Positions 35,495 through 45,500 of a stretch of DNA of 64,000 nt are shown one piece after another; the stretch's first letter is position 1, and each line of letters opens with the position of its first letter. Position numbers and translations under genes: made by a program. The stretch covers positions 1 to 64,000 of the forward strand of contig JACKAP010000007.1 of the NCBI GenBank assembly GCA_020635015.1. The letters are read 5' to 3'. Source of the stretch: Calditrichia bacterium (lineage in GTDB: Bacteria; Calditrichota; Calditrichia; RBG-13-44-9; J075). A model generated the notes under the pieces. It made no database searches. It saw only the letters and a list, made by a program, of their open reading frames with translations, and had not been told where the DNA came from.

Positions 35495-36988
35495 ATGAAG
35501 GCATTCAAAGTTTGTTATGTATCTTCGGAGGTGGTGCCTTTTGCCAGTACATCGCAGGCCAATGGCCTGGCTTATACGGCCAAATCGCTGACAACCGCCC
35601 TGAAAGATATGGACCAGGACGTTCGCCTGATGATGCCGAAATATAAATCGATCAACGAACGAAAGTATGTGCTCCGGGAAGTCATTCGCCTTCGTGAAGT
35701 GGAAATCAAATTAGGAGAAGACAGTAAGACCGCTAATGGCAAAACGGCCTTTCTGCCCAATTCTAAAGTTCATGTCTATTTTCTTGCCATGCCGGAATAC
35801 TTCGACCGCAAAGGGTTTTACAGCGACCCACAAAACGACAAGGATTATCCGGACAATGCGGAACGTTTCGCTATTTTTTGCCGAGGCGTCCTGGAAACGC
35901 TGAAGCTGCTGTACTGGCAGCCGGACGTGATTCATTGCAGCGATTGGGCCACGGCGCTGATTCCCTACTATCTGAAGACGCTCTATAAGGATGACGACTT
36001 TTTTAAGCATACCAGCACCGTGCTGACGGTGCACAATTTTGCCAACCAGGGGCAATTTTCTGCGGGCGAGGCGGCAAAACTGGATATCCCCAAGGCGCCG
36101 GCCGGAGGCGGAAAATCTACCGCCAAAAACGCCCCGGCCCTTAACCTCCTGAAAATCGGCCTCGAGTATGCCGATGTCATCAGCACGACCAGTCAGTTCC
36201 GCCTGGATCAGATCCTCACCGATCCGGATGAGACGCACGGCCTGAATGATGTCATCCAATCACGCAAAAAGGATTTGCACGGCATTTTGAACGGCACCCA
36301 CTATAACGTCTGGGACCCGGAAACCGATAAACACCTCTTTGCCAACTACGACGCCAAATCGCTGTCGCAAAAAGAAGAGAACAAAGCGCGTTTTTTTGAA
36401 GAGCTGGATTTGGAGAACGATCCTGCGATGCCCTTGCTAGCGGTCTTCCCCCCGCTGGGAGAAGCCGAAGGAGAATTCGCCCCGGTGCTGGATGCCCTGA
36501 AAGAAGCGCTCAAACGGAGTGTCCGTATTTTTTTGATGGGGAACAAGGATGCAAAACTGAATCCCAAGTTGAAAAAATTGGCCAAAGCCCATCCCGGCAA
36601 GATCCATTTCTTTGAACGTTATGACAAACGCTTCCTGCATCTGGTGATCGCCAGCGCCGACATGGTGCTGATGGACGCAGATTCGGCAGACGGCTATCCC
36701 CACCAAATCAATGGAATGCGCTACGGCACCGTGCCGGTGGTGCGAAAAATTGACGGCCTGGCTGACAGCGTCAAACCCTTCGACCCCAAAACCGCCAAAG
36801 GGAATGGATTCATCTATGAATCCCACGATCAGGCGGATATCCTGAAAGCGCTGGAAGCGGCGCTCGACACCTGCAGCGATAAAAAAACCTGGTCCAAGCT
36901 GCAGCGCAGCAATATGCGGGTCGATTTCTCCTGGGAAAAGACGGCTCGTCAATACCTGGAATTATACGAAGCCGCAGCCCAAAAATAA
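35495..36988 (+). CDS. glycogen/starch synthase-like protein, degenerate
   Basis: Protein of 497 residues that follows GT5 glycogen synthase from end to end: VCYVSSEVVPFASTS, DVIHCSDWATALIPYYL, VLTVHNFANQGQF, GILNGTHYNVWDPETD, RYGTVPVVRKIDGLADSV. But the donor and acid-base motifs are altered: KTGGL is replaced by TSQANGL, the RLxxQKG donor loop by FPPLGEAEGEF, and the SRFEPCGL Glu motif by ADSADGYPHQI. It is unlikely to be a normal synthase; a non-catalytic partner or a different transferase are the options. Confidence 0.82.
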   Translation: MKAFKVCYVSSEVVPFASTSQANGLAYTAKSLTTALKDMDQDVRLMMPKYKSINERKYVLREVIRLREVEIKLGEDSKTANGKTAFLPNSKVHVYFLAMPEYFDRKGFYSDPQNDKDYPDNAERFAIFCRGVLETLKLLYWQPDVIHCSDWATALIPYYLKTLYKDDDFFKHTSTVLTVHNFANQGQFSAGEAAKLDIPKAPAGGGKSTAKNAPALNLLKIGLEYADVISTTSQFRLDQILTDPDETHGLNDVIQSRKKDLHGILNGTHYNVWDPETDKHLFANYDAKSLSQKEENKARFFEELDLENDPAMPLLAVFPPLGEAEGEFAPVLDALKEALKRSVRIFLMGNKDAKLNPKLKKLAKAHPGKIHFFERYDKRFLHLVIASADMVLMDADSADGYPHQINGMRYGTVPVVRKIDGLADSVKPFDPKTAKGNGFIYESHDQADILKALEAALDTCSDKKTWSKLQRSNMRVDFSWEKTARQYLELYEAAAQK

Positions 36989-36996
36989 GCGGTCGA

Positions 36997-37806
36997 TTAC
37001 TCACTTTGCGAGAGTTCAGTAGCGCGCCGCTGGGCGGCGTAGATCGCTTCCTGCAGATTTTCCCCAAGCCGGCTGGCGGTAAAAGCCCGGAACGCTGCTT
37101 CAGTGGTGCCGCCTTTAGAGGTAACCGCCTTGATCAGTTGATCCAGGGAATGAGGCGACTGATTCATCAAGTGAAATGATCCCAGCATGGTCTGCTTGAC
37201 CAGCATCGCGGCCACCGACTCATCCAACCCCATACGAATTCCGGCATCGATCATATTTTTGATCACATAGAAAAAATATGCCGGCCCGCTCCCGCTCAGG
37301 GCAGTCACCGCATCCAGCAAAGCTTCATTCTCCAGCAGAATCGTGCGGCCGGTGGTGTTGAGGAGATTGTCGATAATGCTGATTTGGTGAATATTAACCT
37401 CGCTGCTGGCAGCAAAGGCGGTGACCCCCATTCCCAATTGGGCCGGGGTATTGGGCATCGCCCGCACGATCGAGCGGTGCTGCAGGGACTGATGCAGCCG
37501 TGAAAGCGTGATCCCGGCCATCACCGAGAGCACCACGTTGTGCGGCTGCAAATATTTGGTCAATCCCGGAACCGTGCTGTGAAAATCCTGCGGCTTCACC
37601 GAGAGAATGATCACCCCATAATCGGCAATCTTTTTATCGATCCCCCCGGCGACCTTCCCCAGATCGAGCTTGCGCAGTTCCCGGGCATGATGTTTATCCC
37701 GGGCCACCAGCAACAAATTTTCCCGGGTAACCAGATTGAATTGCAAAAATGAGCGGGCATAGGTCAACCCCATATTCCCGCATCCGATAATCGCGATCTT
37801 GAACAT
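36997..37806 (-). CDS. proC: pyrroline-5-carboxylate reductase
   Basis: Protein of 269 residues from ATG 37806 (AAGGTGG upstream). It begins FKIAIIGCGNMGLTYARSF and has RAMPNTPAQLGMGVTAF, LSGSGPAYFFYVI and the C-terminal SKGGTTEAAFRAF, all typical of ProC. It makes proline from pyrroline-5-carboxylate. Convergent with the starch-synthase-like gene, 8 nt apart. Confidence 0.94.
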   Translation of the reverse strand: MFKIAIIGCGNMGLTYARSFLQFNLVTRENLLLVARDKHHARELRKLDLGKVAGGIDKKIADYGVIILSVKPQDFHSTVPGLTKYLQPHNVVLSVMAGITLSRLHQSLQHRSIVRAMPNTPAQLGMGVTAFAASSEVNIHQISIIDNLLNTTGRTILLENEALLDAVTALSGSGPAYFFYVIKNMIDAGIRMGLDESVAAMLVKQTMLGSFHLMNQSPHSLDQLIKAVTSKGGTTEAAFRAFTASRLGENLQEAIYAAQRRATELSQSE

Positions 37807-37969
37807 AAGCGATTCCACCTTGATAAATAGAACGTTGATTAACCTGATCGGGGTACCATCATCCCGAAACGCCCTAAACATCAGCAATCCGGAAAGAGAT
37901 CACAATCATTTTTTATAATTGGGAGAAAAATTGAATGCCAGGATGGGGAATGTCGATGAGGTTTTTTTA

Positions 37970-38208
37970 TCCACGGATTACACGGATGTTGATGGGGGTA
38001 TCGGTCGATAGGTAAATACATTGTGCATTAATGTTTTTTAAAATCACAGATTCCTTTCCGAGGGATAATCGGAACCTCGGAATGACACAAAGTCGTCATT
38101 TCGAACGTATTTTGTGAGAAATCTATTACTGTAAAAAAACTTAAAGCATAATGCCCCTATACGGAAAAATCCTCGCAAGAATCCGTGTCAATCCGTGTAA
38201 TCCGTGGA
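37970..38208. repeat. nested element: TCCACGGATTACACGGA inverted repeat with an inner repeat
   Basis: TCCACGGATTACACGGA at 37970-37986 and TCCGTGTAATCCGTGGA at 38192-38208 are perfect 17-bp inverted ends, 240 bp apart. Between them lies a complete GATTCC/GAAATC inverted repeat (38047-38125) of the family at 8402 and 55761. It fills the 410-bp region between proC and the DUF4097 gene. Confidence 0.75.
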
Positions 38209-38219
38209 CAGTCGTGCTC

Positions 38220-39224
38220 TTACAGCTTACGAATCCGAATCTTCCCGCTGGAGGTGCGCAGGACCAGCTTCGGGCCGCCGCCGTTGATCTTGCCGGAAAG
38301 CACCGACTCATCCTCCCGACTGGATTTGTCGCTGAGGTTAAAATCGCAATCGATCCGCCCCCAGCTTGCCCGGGCGTCCAGATCCACCGCCACATTGTCC
38401 GCCATGTAAATCGTGACGCTGCCGGCAGAGGTGCTCAGGCGGCAATCCTGCTGCGGCTGACCGGTGATCTTGGCCGAGACCGAGCCGCCGGAGGTGGAAG
38501 CATCGATATAACCGCCCACTTCATCTACCGAGATGCTGCCACCGGCAGTCTCCGCCAGCACATTCCCCTTGGCCCGGTCGATGCTGATAGACCCACCTGC
38601 GGTATGGGCATCGACATCGCCATCCACATCTCCGATGTTGATGCTGCCCCCGGCAGTGCGGATATCCGCTTTCCCGCTGCTGCTCAGCAGCGAGACGCTC
38701 CCCCCGGCGGTGCGGCCGGTCACCGTTCCTTTGATGTTGCCAAATTTCAGGCTGCCCCCGGAGGTTTCCGCCCGCACTTCGCCGTTGAGGTCATCCAGCC
38801 GGATGCTGCCTCCGGCGGTCTGCAGATCGACATTGTATTGCTCCGGCACGACAACCCGGAACTCCACACTCAAAGAACGATGGCGGCGGCGCTTCCAGTT
38901 CCCTTCATATTCCCCGGTGATGCGCAGGTCTTTGCCGGACTGCTGGAAATCGACCTTAAACTCCTTCAGCATCTCCTCTGCCTCCGCCCGGCTGCCGGCA
39001 TCGGGGTCGCGGATGACCCGCACATCGATGACATCTTTGTTATGGGTGCTGATATCGATCGAGCCGACGTCACTGTTCAGCGTCAGCGTCCCGCCGGCAG
39101 CGACATTGAAGGATTTCTCGATCACCAGATCGGTTTTCTGCGACAGCGCCGGCGCGCTCAGGATCAGTAACCCGATCCAGCAAGCCCCCAGCCAATATTG
39201 AAGTCGTGATTTGAACTGCATCAT
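38220..39224 (-). CDS. secreted DUF4097 beta-solenoid protein (second)
   Basis: Protein of 334 residues with a signal peptide (WIGLLILSAPALSQ). From about residue 125 there are at least six repeats of about 19 residues with TAGGS or TSGGS at one position (QTAGGSIRLDDLNGEVRA, then TSGGS..., TAGGS...), forming a DUF4097 beta-solenoid that could extend as a surface or periplasmic sheet. The N-terminal part has a matching domain (SIDISTHNKDVIDVRV). AAGGAG precedes the ATG. It is the last gene of the ECF sigma module; function unknown. Confidence 0.85.
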   Translation of the reverse strand: MMQFKSRLQYWLGACWIGLLILSAPALSQKTDLVIEKSFNVAAGGTLTLNSDVGSIDISTHNKDVIDVRVIRDPDAGSRAEAEEMLKEFKVDFQQSGKDLRITGEYEGNWKRRRHRSLSVEFRVVVPEQYNVDLQTAGGSIRLDDLNGEVRAETSGGSLKFGNIKGTVTGRTAGGSVSLLSSSGKADIRTAGGSINIGDVDGDVDAHTAGGSISIDRAKGNVLAETAGGSISVDEVGGYIDASTSGGSVSAKITGQPQQDCRLSTSAGSVTIYMADNVAVDLDARASWGRIDCDFNLSDKSSREDESVLSGKINGGGPKLVLRTSSGKIRIRKL

Positions 39225-39253
39225 ATGCTCCTTTTGGTTTGATGTTGATCCGA

Positions 39254-40495
39254 TTAACGGCGGTTCTTTTTGATGTAAATATCCCCGCCGGTGGTTTCCA
39301 GAATGATTTCGTCGCCGCCGCCATTGATGTCCCCGCGTTTGCGCAAAGTGCGCTCACTGCCGGTATCTTCCCCGCTTAAAGGGAAATCGCTGTAGATTTC
39401 GTTGCGGTTCCAGCGGCTGTTGCGGCGGATCTCAGCGCTGATGGTCGCCGGCAATTTTTCCGGCAGATACAGGCGGATAGTGCCGGAACTGCTTTCCAGG
39501 TAGATGCGGTGGTCCTGTTTGAAATCCGCCAGGGTGATCTCCACCTCAACGTCGCCGGCCGAGGTGGCCGCCCGCACCGCGCCGCGAACGTTGCGGAAAT
39601 TGATATCACCGCCGCTGGTTGCGGCATCCACCCGCCCGGCAATATTGTTGCCGTTCACTTCGCCCCCGCTGGTTTTGGCCTCCAGGTTGCCGGCAATCGT
39701 CTCTGCATCGATATCACCGCCGGAAGTGCGCAGCACCGCATCACCGGCGCAGCTCATCAGAGAGATATTGCCCCCGGACGTTCTGGCCTCCACATTCCCT
39801 CCGGCATTACGAATCTCGATCTCCCCTCCGGAGGTTCTCGCCGAGAGTGCTTTCTGCACATCGTTCACCCGGATGTTTCCTCCCGAGGTATTCAGCATCG
39901 CATCTTCCGTTACATTGGCAATACGGATATTACCCCCGGAAGTTTTTGCATCCAGCCGCCCCTTCAGATTGAGCACCTCCAGGTTGCCGGCGGAGGTATG
40001 AATGTCCAGGGTACCTCCGGCATCCGCCACCTCCACATCGCCGTGCGAAGTGCGGAGCTCCAGGCTCCCGGAAACCCCGCGGAGGGTTACGTCGCCGTCC
40101 GAGATGCGCAGCATGACCGTAAACTGCGTCGGCAGCGAGATCTCCAGTTGACGGTCGGCCCACTCCCATTCATCGCCGCCGTCGATGCCGACCTGATTAC
40201 CGTTTTGGGAAATTTCACCTTCCAACCGTTGGAGAATTTCTTCCGCTTCCGCCCGGGTAAACACCTTCAGGCGTGCCGTCTCGCGGATCTCCACACTCGC
40301 CTTATCCCAGGCGGTCAGCTTCACATCGCCGGAAATGCCCCGCACGCTGAGGGTGCCGCCGGACGTGACCGCAAAGGTTTTGCTGATTTCAGCCACATAG
40401 CGGCCGTTTTGCTCGGTGAGATTCTGGGCATAAAGTGATCCTGCCAGCAGCAGCATCACAATAACCCACCCGAATTTTCTTCGTGATGTAAACAT
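39254..40495 (-). CDS. secreted DUF4097 beta-solenoid protein (first)
   Basis: Protein of 413 residues with a signal peptide (WVIVMLLLAGSLYAQ). Residues 130-320 hold about nine repeats of the TSGGxIxIxNxxG type (NTSGGNIRVNDVQ, RTSGGEIEIRNAGGNVEA, KTSGGEVNGNNIAGRVDA), longer than its paralogue next door. GAAAAAGGAG precedes the ATG. It ends 29 nt before the second DUF4097 gene, so the two are co-transcribed. They likely form the output of the ECF regulon as envelope proteins; the role of DUF4097 is otherwise unclear. Confidence 0.86.
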   Translation of the reverse strand: MFTSRRKFGWVIVMLLLAGSLYAQNLTEQNGRYVAEISKTFAVTSGGTLSVRGISGDVKLTAWDKASVEIRETARLKVFTRAEAEEILQRLEGEISQNGNQVGIDGGDEWEWADRQLEISLPTQFTVMLRISDGDVTLRGVSGSLELRTSHGDVEVADAGGTLDIHTSAGNLEVLNLKGRLDAKTSGGNIRIANVTEDAMLNTSGGNIRVNDVQKALSARTSGGEIEIRNAGGNVEARTSGGNISLMSCAGDAVLRTSGGDIDAETIAGNLEAKTSGGEVNGNNIAGRVDAATSGGDINFRNVRGAVRAATSAGDVEVEITLADFKQDHRIYLESSSGTIRLYLPEKLPATISAEIRRNSRWNRNEIYSDFPLSGEDTGSERTLRKRGDINGGGDEIILETTGGDIYIKKNRR

Positions 40496-40530
40496 GGTAA
40501 GACTCCTTTTTCAATCATCAATATTTTTGG

Positions 40531-40631
40531 TTATGGGTTGATGGGATAATGAGTTGATGGGTCGGGGTGTGCAAGGGCGAGCCGCGACTCGCCCCTACGT
40601 CCGTTTTTCCCCATTAACCCATTAACCCATC
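40531..40631. repeat. inverted repeat, GATGGGT family with GCGAGTCGCGACTCGC-like centre
   Basis: TTATGGGTTGATGGGATAAT faces ATTAACCCATTAACCCAT, with a partial CGAGCCGCGACTCGCCCCTAC palindrome inside. It separates the anti-sigma gene from the DUF4097 genes. Confidence 0.75.
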
Positions 40632-40638
40632 ACCGCTT

Positions 40639-41619
40639 TTACTCATTACCCGACCCCGGGATATTCCCCGCATCATATTCCCGCACCATTTCGCTGCTGC
40701 GGGTGCGGATAAAACTATTGCTGTCTTCCCGGGCAATCCGCCGAAAGATGTTGATATCCTCGCCGTTTAAGTTGCCGGCCAGGGCGCCGAGCGCTTCGAT
40801 CCGCATGGCCGGGTTGGGATCGTCCAGCAGGATATTCACCAGGGTATATTTCACGTTCTCATCGGGCAGCAACGCTTTCAGGGCCTCGATCACCTTCAAG
40901 CGCACTCCTCCATTCGGCTCTTTTTGCAGCAGGTACACCAGGGCGCTGACCAGATCGGGATCGATCGACTGACGCTTTTCCGCCAGCGATTTGACTGCCT
41001 TGACCGCATGCAGGCGCACCGAGGGACTTTCTTCCTCTAAAAGAGCTTCCCGGAGCATGCTGCGCACTGCCGGGTTGCCTAGATCGCCTTTCAGATAGAC
41101 ATCGTTCACCGTGGTGTAGTAAATTTCCATATCGCCGCTTTCCGGATGGTAGCGGATCTTTTCCACCCCGGCCAGCAAGGGGGAAATGGCCCCCTCACCC
41201 GACTGCACAGCCTGCCCGGCGCTGAAAAGCTGCTGCAGGTCTGCGCCGGGCGCAGCGGTGGGAGCGGATTGGCGGCCGATCAGCAAACCGACCAGAAATA
41301 CCAAAGCAGCAAAGCCGATCCGCAGCAGCGGGGCAGGATAGAGCAAGGAGCGGAGCCCGGCGCCCCATCCCGCACCGGCAGGATCTCCGGCACGCAGCCG
41401 CCGAGACACCGCATTGCGCAGCAGCGTCATCGTCGCATCCTCCGGCGGTTCCAGCGACGGCGACGGCAAGAGCTGCTGCAGGTCCTGCAGCCGGGTCAGC
41501 GACTCCTGGCAATCGGTGCAAAGCTGCACATGGGCATCCACATCCGCCGCTTCCGCCGGATTGAGTTCGCCATACACATAGAGCGGCAGTTGCTTTTGAT
41601 AATATTTACAGGCCTTCAT
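40639..41619 (-). CDS. anti-sigma factor: zinc finger, membrane helix and HEAT repeats
   Basis: Protein of 326 residues from ATG 41619 (AAGGAAGG upstream). Residues 1-40 are a zf-HC2 anti-sigma domain with Cys4, His30, Cys34 and Cys37 (HVQLCTDC). A membrane helix lies near residues 100-117 (LLRIGFAALVFLVGLLIG). The outer part, residues 190-315, holds several HEAT-like repeats (NPAVRSMLREALLEEESPSVRLHAVKAV, then PNPAMRIEALGALAGN). HEAT repeats as the sensor of a zf-HC2 anti-sigma are uncommon. It starts 14 nt after the sigma gene, so it very likely sequesters it. Confidence 0.88.
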   Translation of the reverse strand: MKACKYYQKQLPLYVYGELNPAEAADVDAHVQLCTDCQESLTRLQDLQQLLPSPSLEPPEDATMTLLRNAVSRRLRAGDPAGAGWGAGLRSLLYPAPLLRIGFAALVFLVGLLIGRQSAPTAAPGADLQQLFSAGQAVQSGEGAISPLLAGVEKIRYHPESGDMEIYYTTVNDVYLKGDLGNPAVRSMLREALLEEESPSVRLHAVKAVKSLAEKRQSIDPDLVSALVYLLQKEPNGGVRLKVIEALKALLPDENVKYTLVNILLDDPNPAMRIEALGALAGNLNGEDINIFRRIAREDSNSFIRTRSSEMVREYDAGNIPGSGNE

Positions 41620-41633
41620 CGGTTTACCTTCCT

Positions 41634-42212
41634 TTACGGCTGCGCATATGCCGTCAATGATTTTTGCAGTTTTTGGGTTGCCCGGAAAAGGTGGTTCTTG
41701 ACGGTTCCTTCCGCACAATCCATCATGTCGGCGATCTCCCGGATCTTCAATCCCTGGAAATGTTTGAGAATAAACACGGTGCGCTGCTGCTCCGGGAGGC
41801 GGTTAACCTCGCGGAGGATCTCCGCACGCAGCTCACGATTCATCATCAGCCCTTCCGCCCCCTCATCCGGTTGCGCATCGCCTTCAGTGTTTTTCCCATA
41901 AACCGCATCGTTATTCACCGGCTCCAGCGTTAGCCACTGCCGCCGGCGCTGGCGTTTCCGCCAAGAGATGGACAGATTGATCGCGATCCGCCCCAGCCAG
42001 GTACTCAACTCACTTTCAAAGCGGAAGGAAGCCAGCTTGTGATACGCCCGGATGAAGGTCTCCTGGTAAACATCATAGGCATCATCCAGATTGCCCACGA
42101 TGTTGCGGATCATCTGCAATACCTGGCGGTCATGCAGACGCACCAGTTGATCAAAGGCCTCCACACTGCCCTGGCGGGCGCGCCGGATCAATTCGAGCTC
42201 GTGATTATCCAT
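41634..42212 (-). CDS. ECF RNA polymerase sigma factor
   Basis: Protein of 192 residues. Region 2 is visible as AFDQLVRLHDRQVLQMIRNI and DDAYDVYQETFIRAYHKLASFR, region 4 as LPEQQRTVFILKHFQGLKIREIADMMDCAEGTVKNHLFRA. It recruits RNA polymerase to ECF promoters; one such promoter lies just upstream, implying self-activation. It is co-transcribed with its anti-sigma. Confidence 0.95.
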   Translation of the reverse strand: MDNHELELIRRARQGSVEAFDQLVRLHDRQVLQMIRNIVGNLDDAYDVYQETFIRAYHKLASFRFESELSTWLGRIAINLSISWRKRQRRRQWLTLEPVNNDAVYGKNTEGDAQPDEGAEGLMMNRELRAEILREVNRLPEQQRTVFILKHFQGLKIREIADMMDCAEGTVKNHLFRATQKLQKSLTAYAQP

Positions 42213-42234
42213 ATCCTTCCGTTCGTTTCAAAAC

Positions 42235-42263
42235 TTAGACAGGCCCTTCCGGAAAAAAGTTGG
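42235..42263 (-). promoter_or_regulatory. ECF-type promoter of the sigma gene
   Basis: On the minus strand, CCAACTTTTTTCC (42251-42263) and GTCTAA (42235-42240) are 16 nt apart counting from CCAACTT. This is the classical pairing of an AAC-containing -35 and a GTC(T)A-type -10 for ECF sigma factors, about 23 nt before the sigma ATG. Suggests autoregulation. Confidence 0.6.
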
Positions 42264-42284
42264 CCTGAATAAAATTTTTTCTGA

Positions 42285-42447
42285 AGCCCGTACAAAGTGC
42301 TGCGCAATTCGGCGAACTTTTGCATGGGGCATGGGGCATGGCGCCGCAATGTACAAGCGCATGTTCCGACACCCGCACTGTAAGGCACCATGCCCCATGC
42401 TCCTTGCCCCATGCGATAAAACTTTACACTGTGCTCAGTATGAGCGT
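42285..42447. mobile_element. GCATGGGGC-armed TIR element (copy B, core inverted)
   Basis: About 163 bp. The arms TTTTGCATGGGGC and GCCCCATGC are in the usual place and the right end reads GTGCTCAGTATGAGCG, but the core reads GCGCATGTTCCGACACCCGC, the reverse complement of the core of copies A, C and D. So the core flipped between the arms. It lies in front of the helicase gene, next to the ECF promoter. Confidence 0.8.
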
Positions 42448-42576
42448 TCTAAAATTACAAATTGATTCCCAGAGTTGTGATATGATTCAGCTATTTTGCA
42501 CAAAAATCCGGTTAATTACCACAATTATCGTTGGTTACATTGGGAATTCTCTAGCCCGTAACGTTCACAAAGGTTT

Positions 42577-45500
42577 GTGGCCATTATCAGGGAGATATTT
42601 GAAAAGATGCAAAATCACATTGAAGAGACCGATTTTCAAACCATGATCCGCCAGCGCTCCATCCGGCTGTTTGCGTTCCTGCAGGAATTTGTGCAATTGC
42701 GCAGCAAAGTGACGACCTGGGTCGACCATTATGAAAAAGTGATCTGGTTGTCCGACATTCCGGAGGGCAAAGGCTGCTATTCGATTTTTCGTAAGGAGAA
42801 CGAGCATTTCGGCGACTCCGACGTCTGGCTGGAAGTATTAAAAGCCGGTACTCAGGAAGTGCCGGCGCCGCCACCGGCACTGCACCCCTGGCTGGACCCC
42901 CGGCAGTTGACCGATCCGAACCGCAATATCCCGGAATTATTGAACCGCATCCCCAATCCCCGCTTCCGCAACCGCGCCGGCCATGGCGACACTGCGGAAT
43001 TCCTTTATCTGGAAGAATACAAATCCCAGTTAGCTCCGCTCTGGAAGCAATACGTCACCCAAAGCTGGCGCCCCTGGGCGGAACGCAACCGCAGCCACCA
43101 GCAGGTACAGAAACAATTCGCCGAGCTTTACTCGGTATATCAACACCAGCAAAAATTTGCCGAGGCCTACGAGGTGGTGCTGGGCATCGGCTGCCTGGCC
43201 TGGAATACCCCGGGCGGTACCCGGATCAAGCGGCACCTATTGACGGTGCCGGCCGAGATTGCATTCGATGCCGAACGGGGATCGATCGCCGTGGGCCCGG
43301 TGGCGGAAGGGGGCGGTTTACAATTGGAACAGGATATGCTGGAAGCCGGCGACCGCCCCGATACCGATGACCAGGCCCGGATTGACAAATGGCTGGATAA
43401 AATCGGTCACCGGATTGCCGACCTCTGGGAAATGACCTCGCTCCTGCGCGATTGGCTGCACTCCATCCCGGCCGACGGAAAATTTATCGACAGTCTCCAG
43501 CCGGATATCGAGCCGGCCGACTATCCGCAGATTAGCCTCTCGCCGGCGCTGATCCTGCGCAAGCGCACCGATCAGAGCCTTTATAATGCTTACGCCGAGA
43601 TCATCGAGCAATTAAAAACAGCGGAGACCATTCCCGGCGGCGTGACCAGCCTGGTGTCCATCCCGGCGGCCGGCCCCCGTCCGCAGCCGGAAGCGTTGCC
43701 GGCTTACAATCCGCTGATCGATGGCGAGATCTACTTTCCGCTGGCGGCCAATGAAGCGCAGCGCGACATCGTGCGTACCCTGAAGCGCCAGGATGGAGTG
43801 GTGGTGCAAGGCCCTCCCGGAACCGGAAAATCCCAGACCATCGCCAACCTGATCTGCCACCTGCTGGCCAATGGGCAGCGGGTGCTGGTGACCTCCCATG
43901 CCTCCCGGGCGCTGCAGGTGCTGGAACAAATGCTTCCGGAATCGCTGGCCTCCCTGGCAATTCTTGCCCTGGATGACAGCAGCTATGCCCTCCAGAAACT
44001 GGAAGATTCCGCCACCGGCATCATCGAACGTTATAATCACTGGGAGCCGGAGCGAACCCGCAAGATCATCAAGGCGCTGCGCACCCGCCTGGGCGATGCC
44101 CGCCGCACCGAGGCGCGGATTCTGCGCGATCTTCAAGCACTGCGGGAAGTAGAGACCTATGAATACCTGCTGGTGGGCGATGCCTACAGCGGCAACCTGG
44201 CATCGATTGCCCGGCGGCTGCGGGAGGAAGCCCAGCTCTACGGCTGGTTCCCGGACCGCCCGGAGAAGGAAGCCCCCCCGCCCATCAGTGATGAGGAAGC
44301 GCTGGAGCTGGTGCGGCTGCTCCGGAAAGTAGGGCCGGAAGAAGAAAAAATTCTGCGCATGAAGGTGCTGCCCCTCCCGGCCATGGTGCCGATGCAGGAA
44401 TTCATCCGGGCCAAAGAGATGGAAGCGAAGGCGCGGCGGCGCTACGATCAGTTTGCCGAGATCCGCAACAGCGCGGAATACCCGGCCATGGCCAAGCAAC
44501 CGGCCCAAACCCGCCAGCGCTACCTGACGCTGATCAACAAGGTGCTCGATACTTATGACACCCTGGATCATCAGGCCTATGCCTGGGTCAAGCGGGCCTG
44601 CTCAGACATCCTGGCGGGGCGGATCACCATCTGGCAGACCCTCCACGGGCTCACTGAAAAGAACGTCACGTACCTGAAATCTCATATCGATTCGGTCAGC
44701 GAAATCCGCATTTCCGGTCTGGAAGGGCGAGATCTCCGCGCCGTCAAGGAACATGCCAGCCGCCTTTACGAGCATCTGCTTCACGAAGGCCGGGTCGGCA
44801 TCGGCCCCTTCCGCCCCCGGGTGGTGCGCGAGTCGCTCTACCTGATGAAGCTGGTGCTGATCGACGGCAGCCCCTGCGATACCATGAGCAATCTGCAGAC
44901 CCTGCTGGATTATATCGAAGTGGCCGACCGTCTCGACACCCTGGCCAAGCACTGGTCGCAGCACACCGACATTCCCCGCAAGGCCCCGCTGAGCATTCAA
45001 CTGGCGGAGTACGAAAGCCTTTATGAACCGCTGACCCGGGCGCTGGAATTGCACGAGAGCGCCATGGAACTGCGCGAGATCACTGCAGAAAATCCGGAGA
45101 TCTTCGAGCCGCACTGGCATGACATCGAATCGATCCGTCACGCCCGCACCATGCTGATCGCAAATGATGTAGAAGCTTACATGATGCAGGCCCAGCATCC
45201 CTTCAATCAGATGGAGAAAAAACTGCTGGAGCTGACCTTCCAGGAGCAGTCCCATCCGATTCTGGAGCGGCTGCTGCAGGCGGTGCGCAATCGCGACCAA
45301 AAGCAGTATCACGCGGAGTTGAAAAACCTGCATACCTTCTATAAGCTGCGGGAAGACTTCGACCGCCGCAACGTGCTGCTCAATAAACTGATGGATACCG
45401 CCCCCAAGCTGTTGAAAGCAATCCTCCTGAGCTACAACGACAGCGAGTGGGACGAAAAGATGATCCGCTTCGGCGCCGCCTGGAATTGGGCCTGCGCCGA

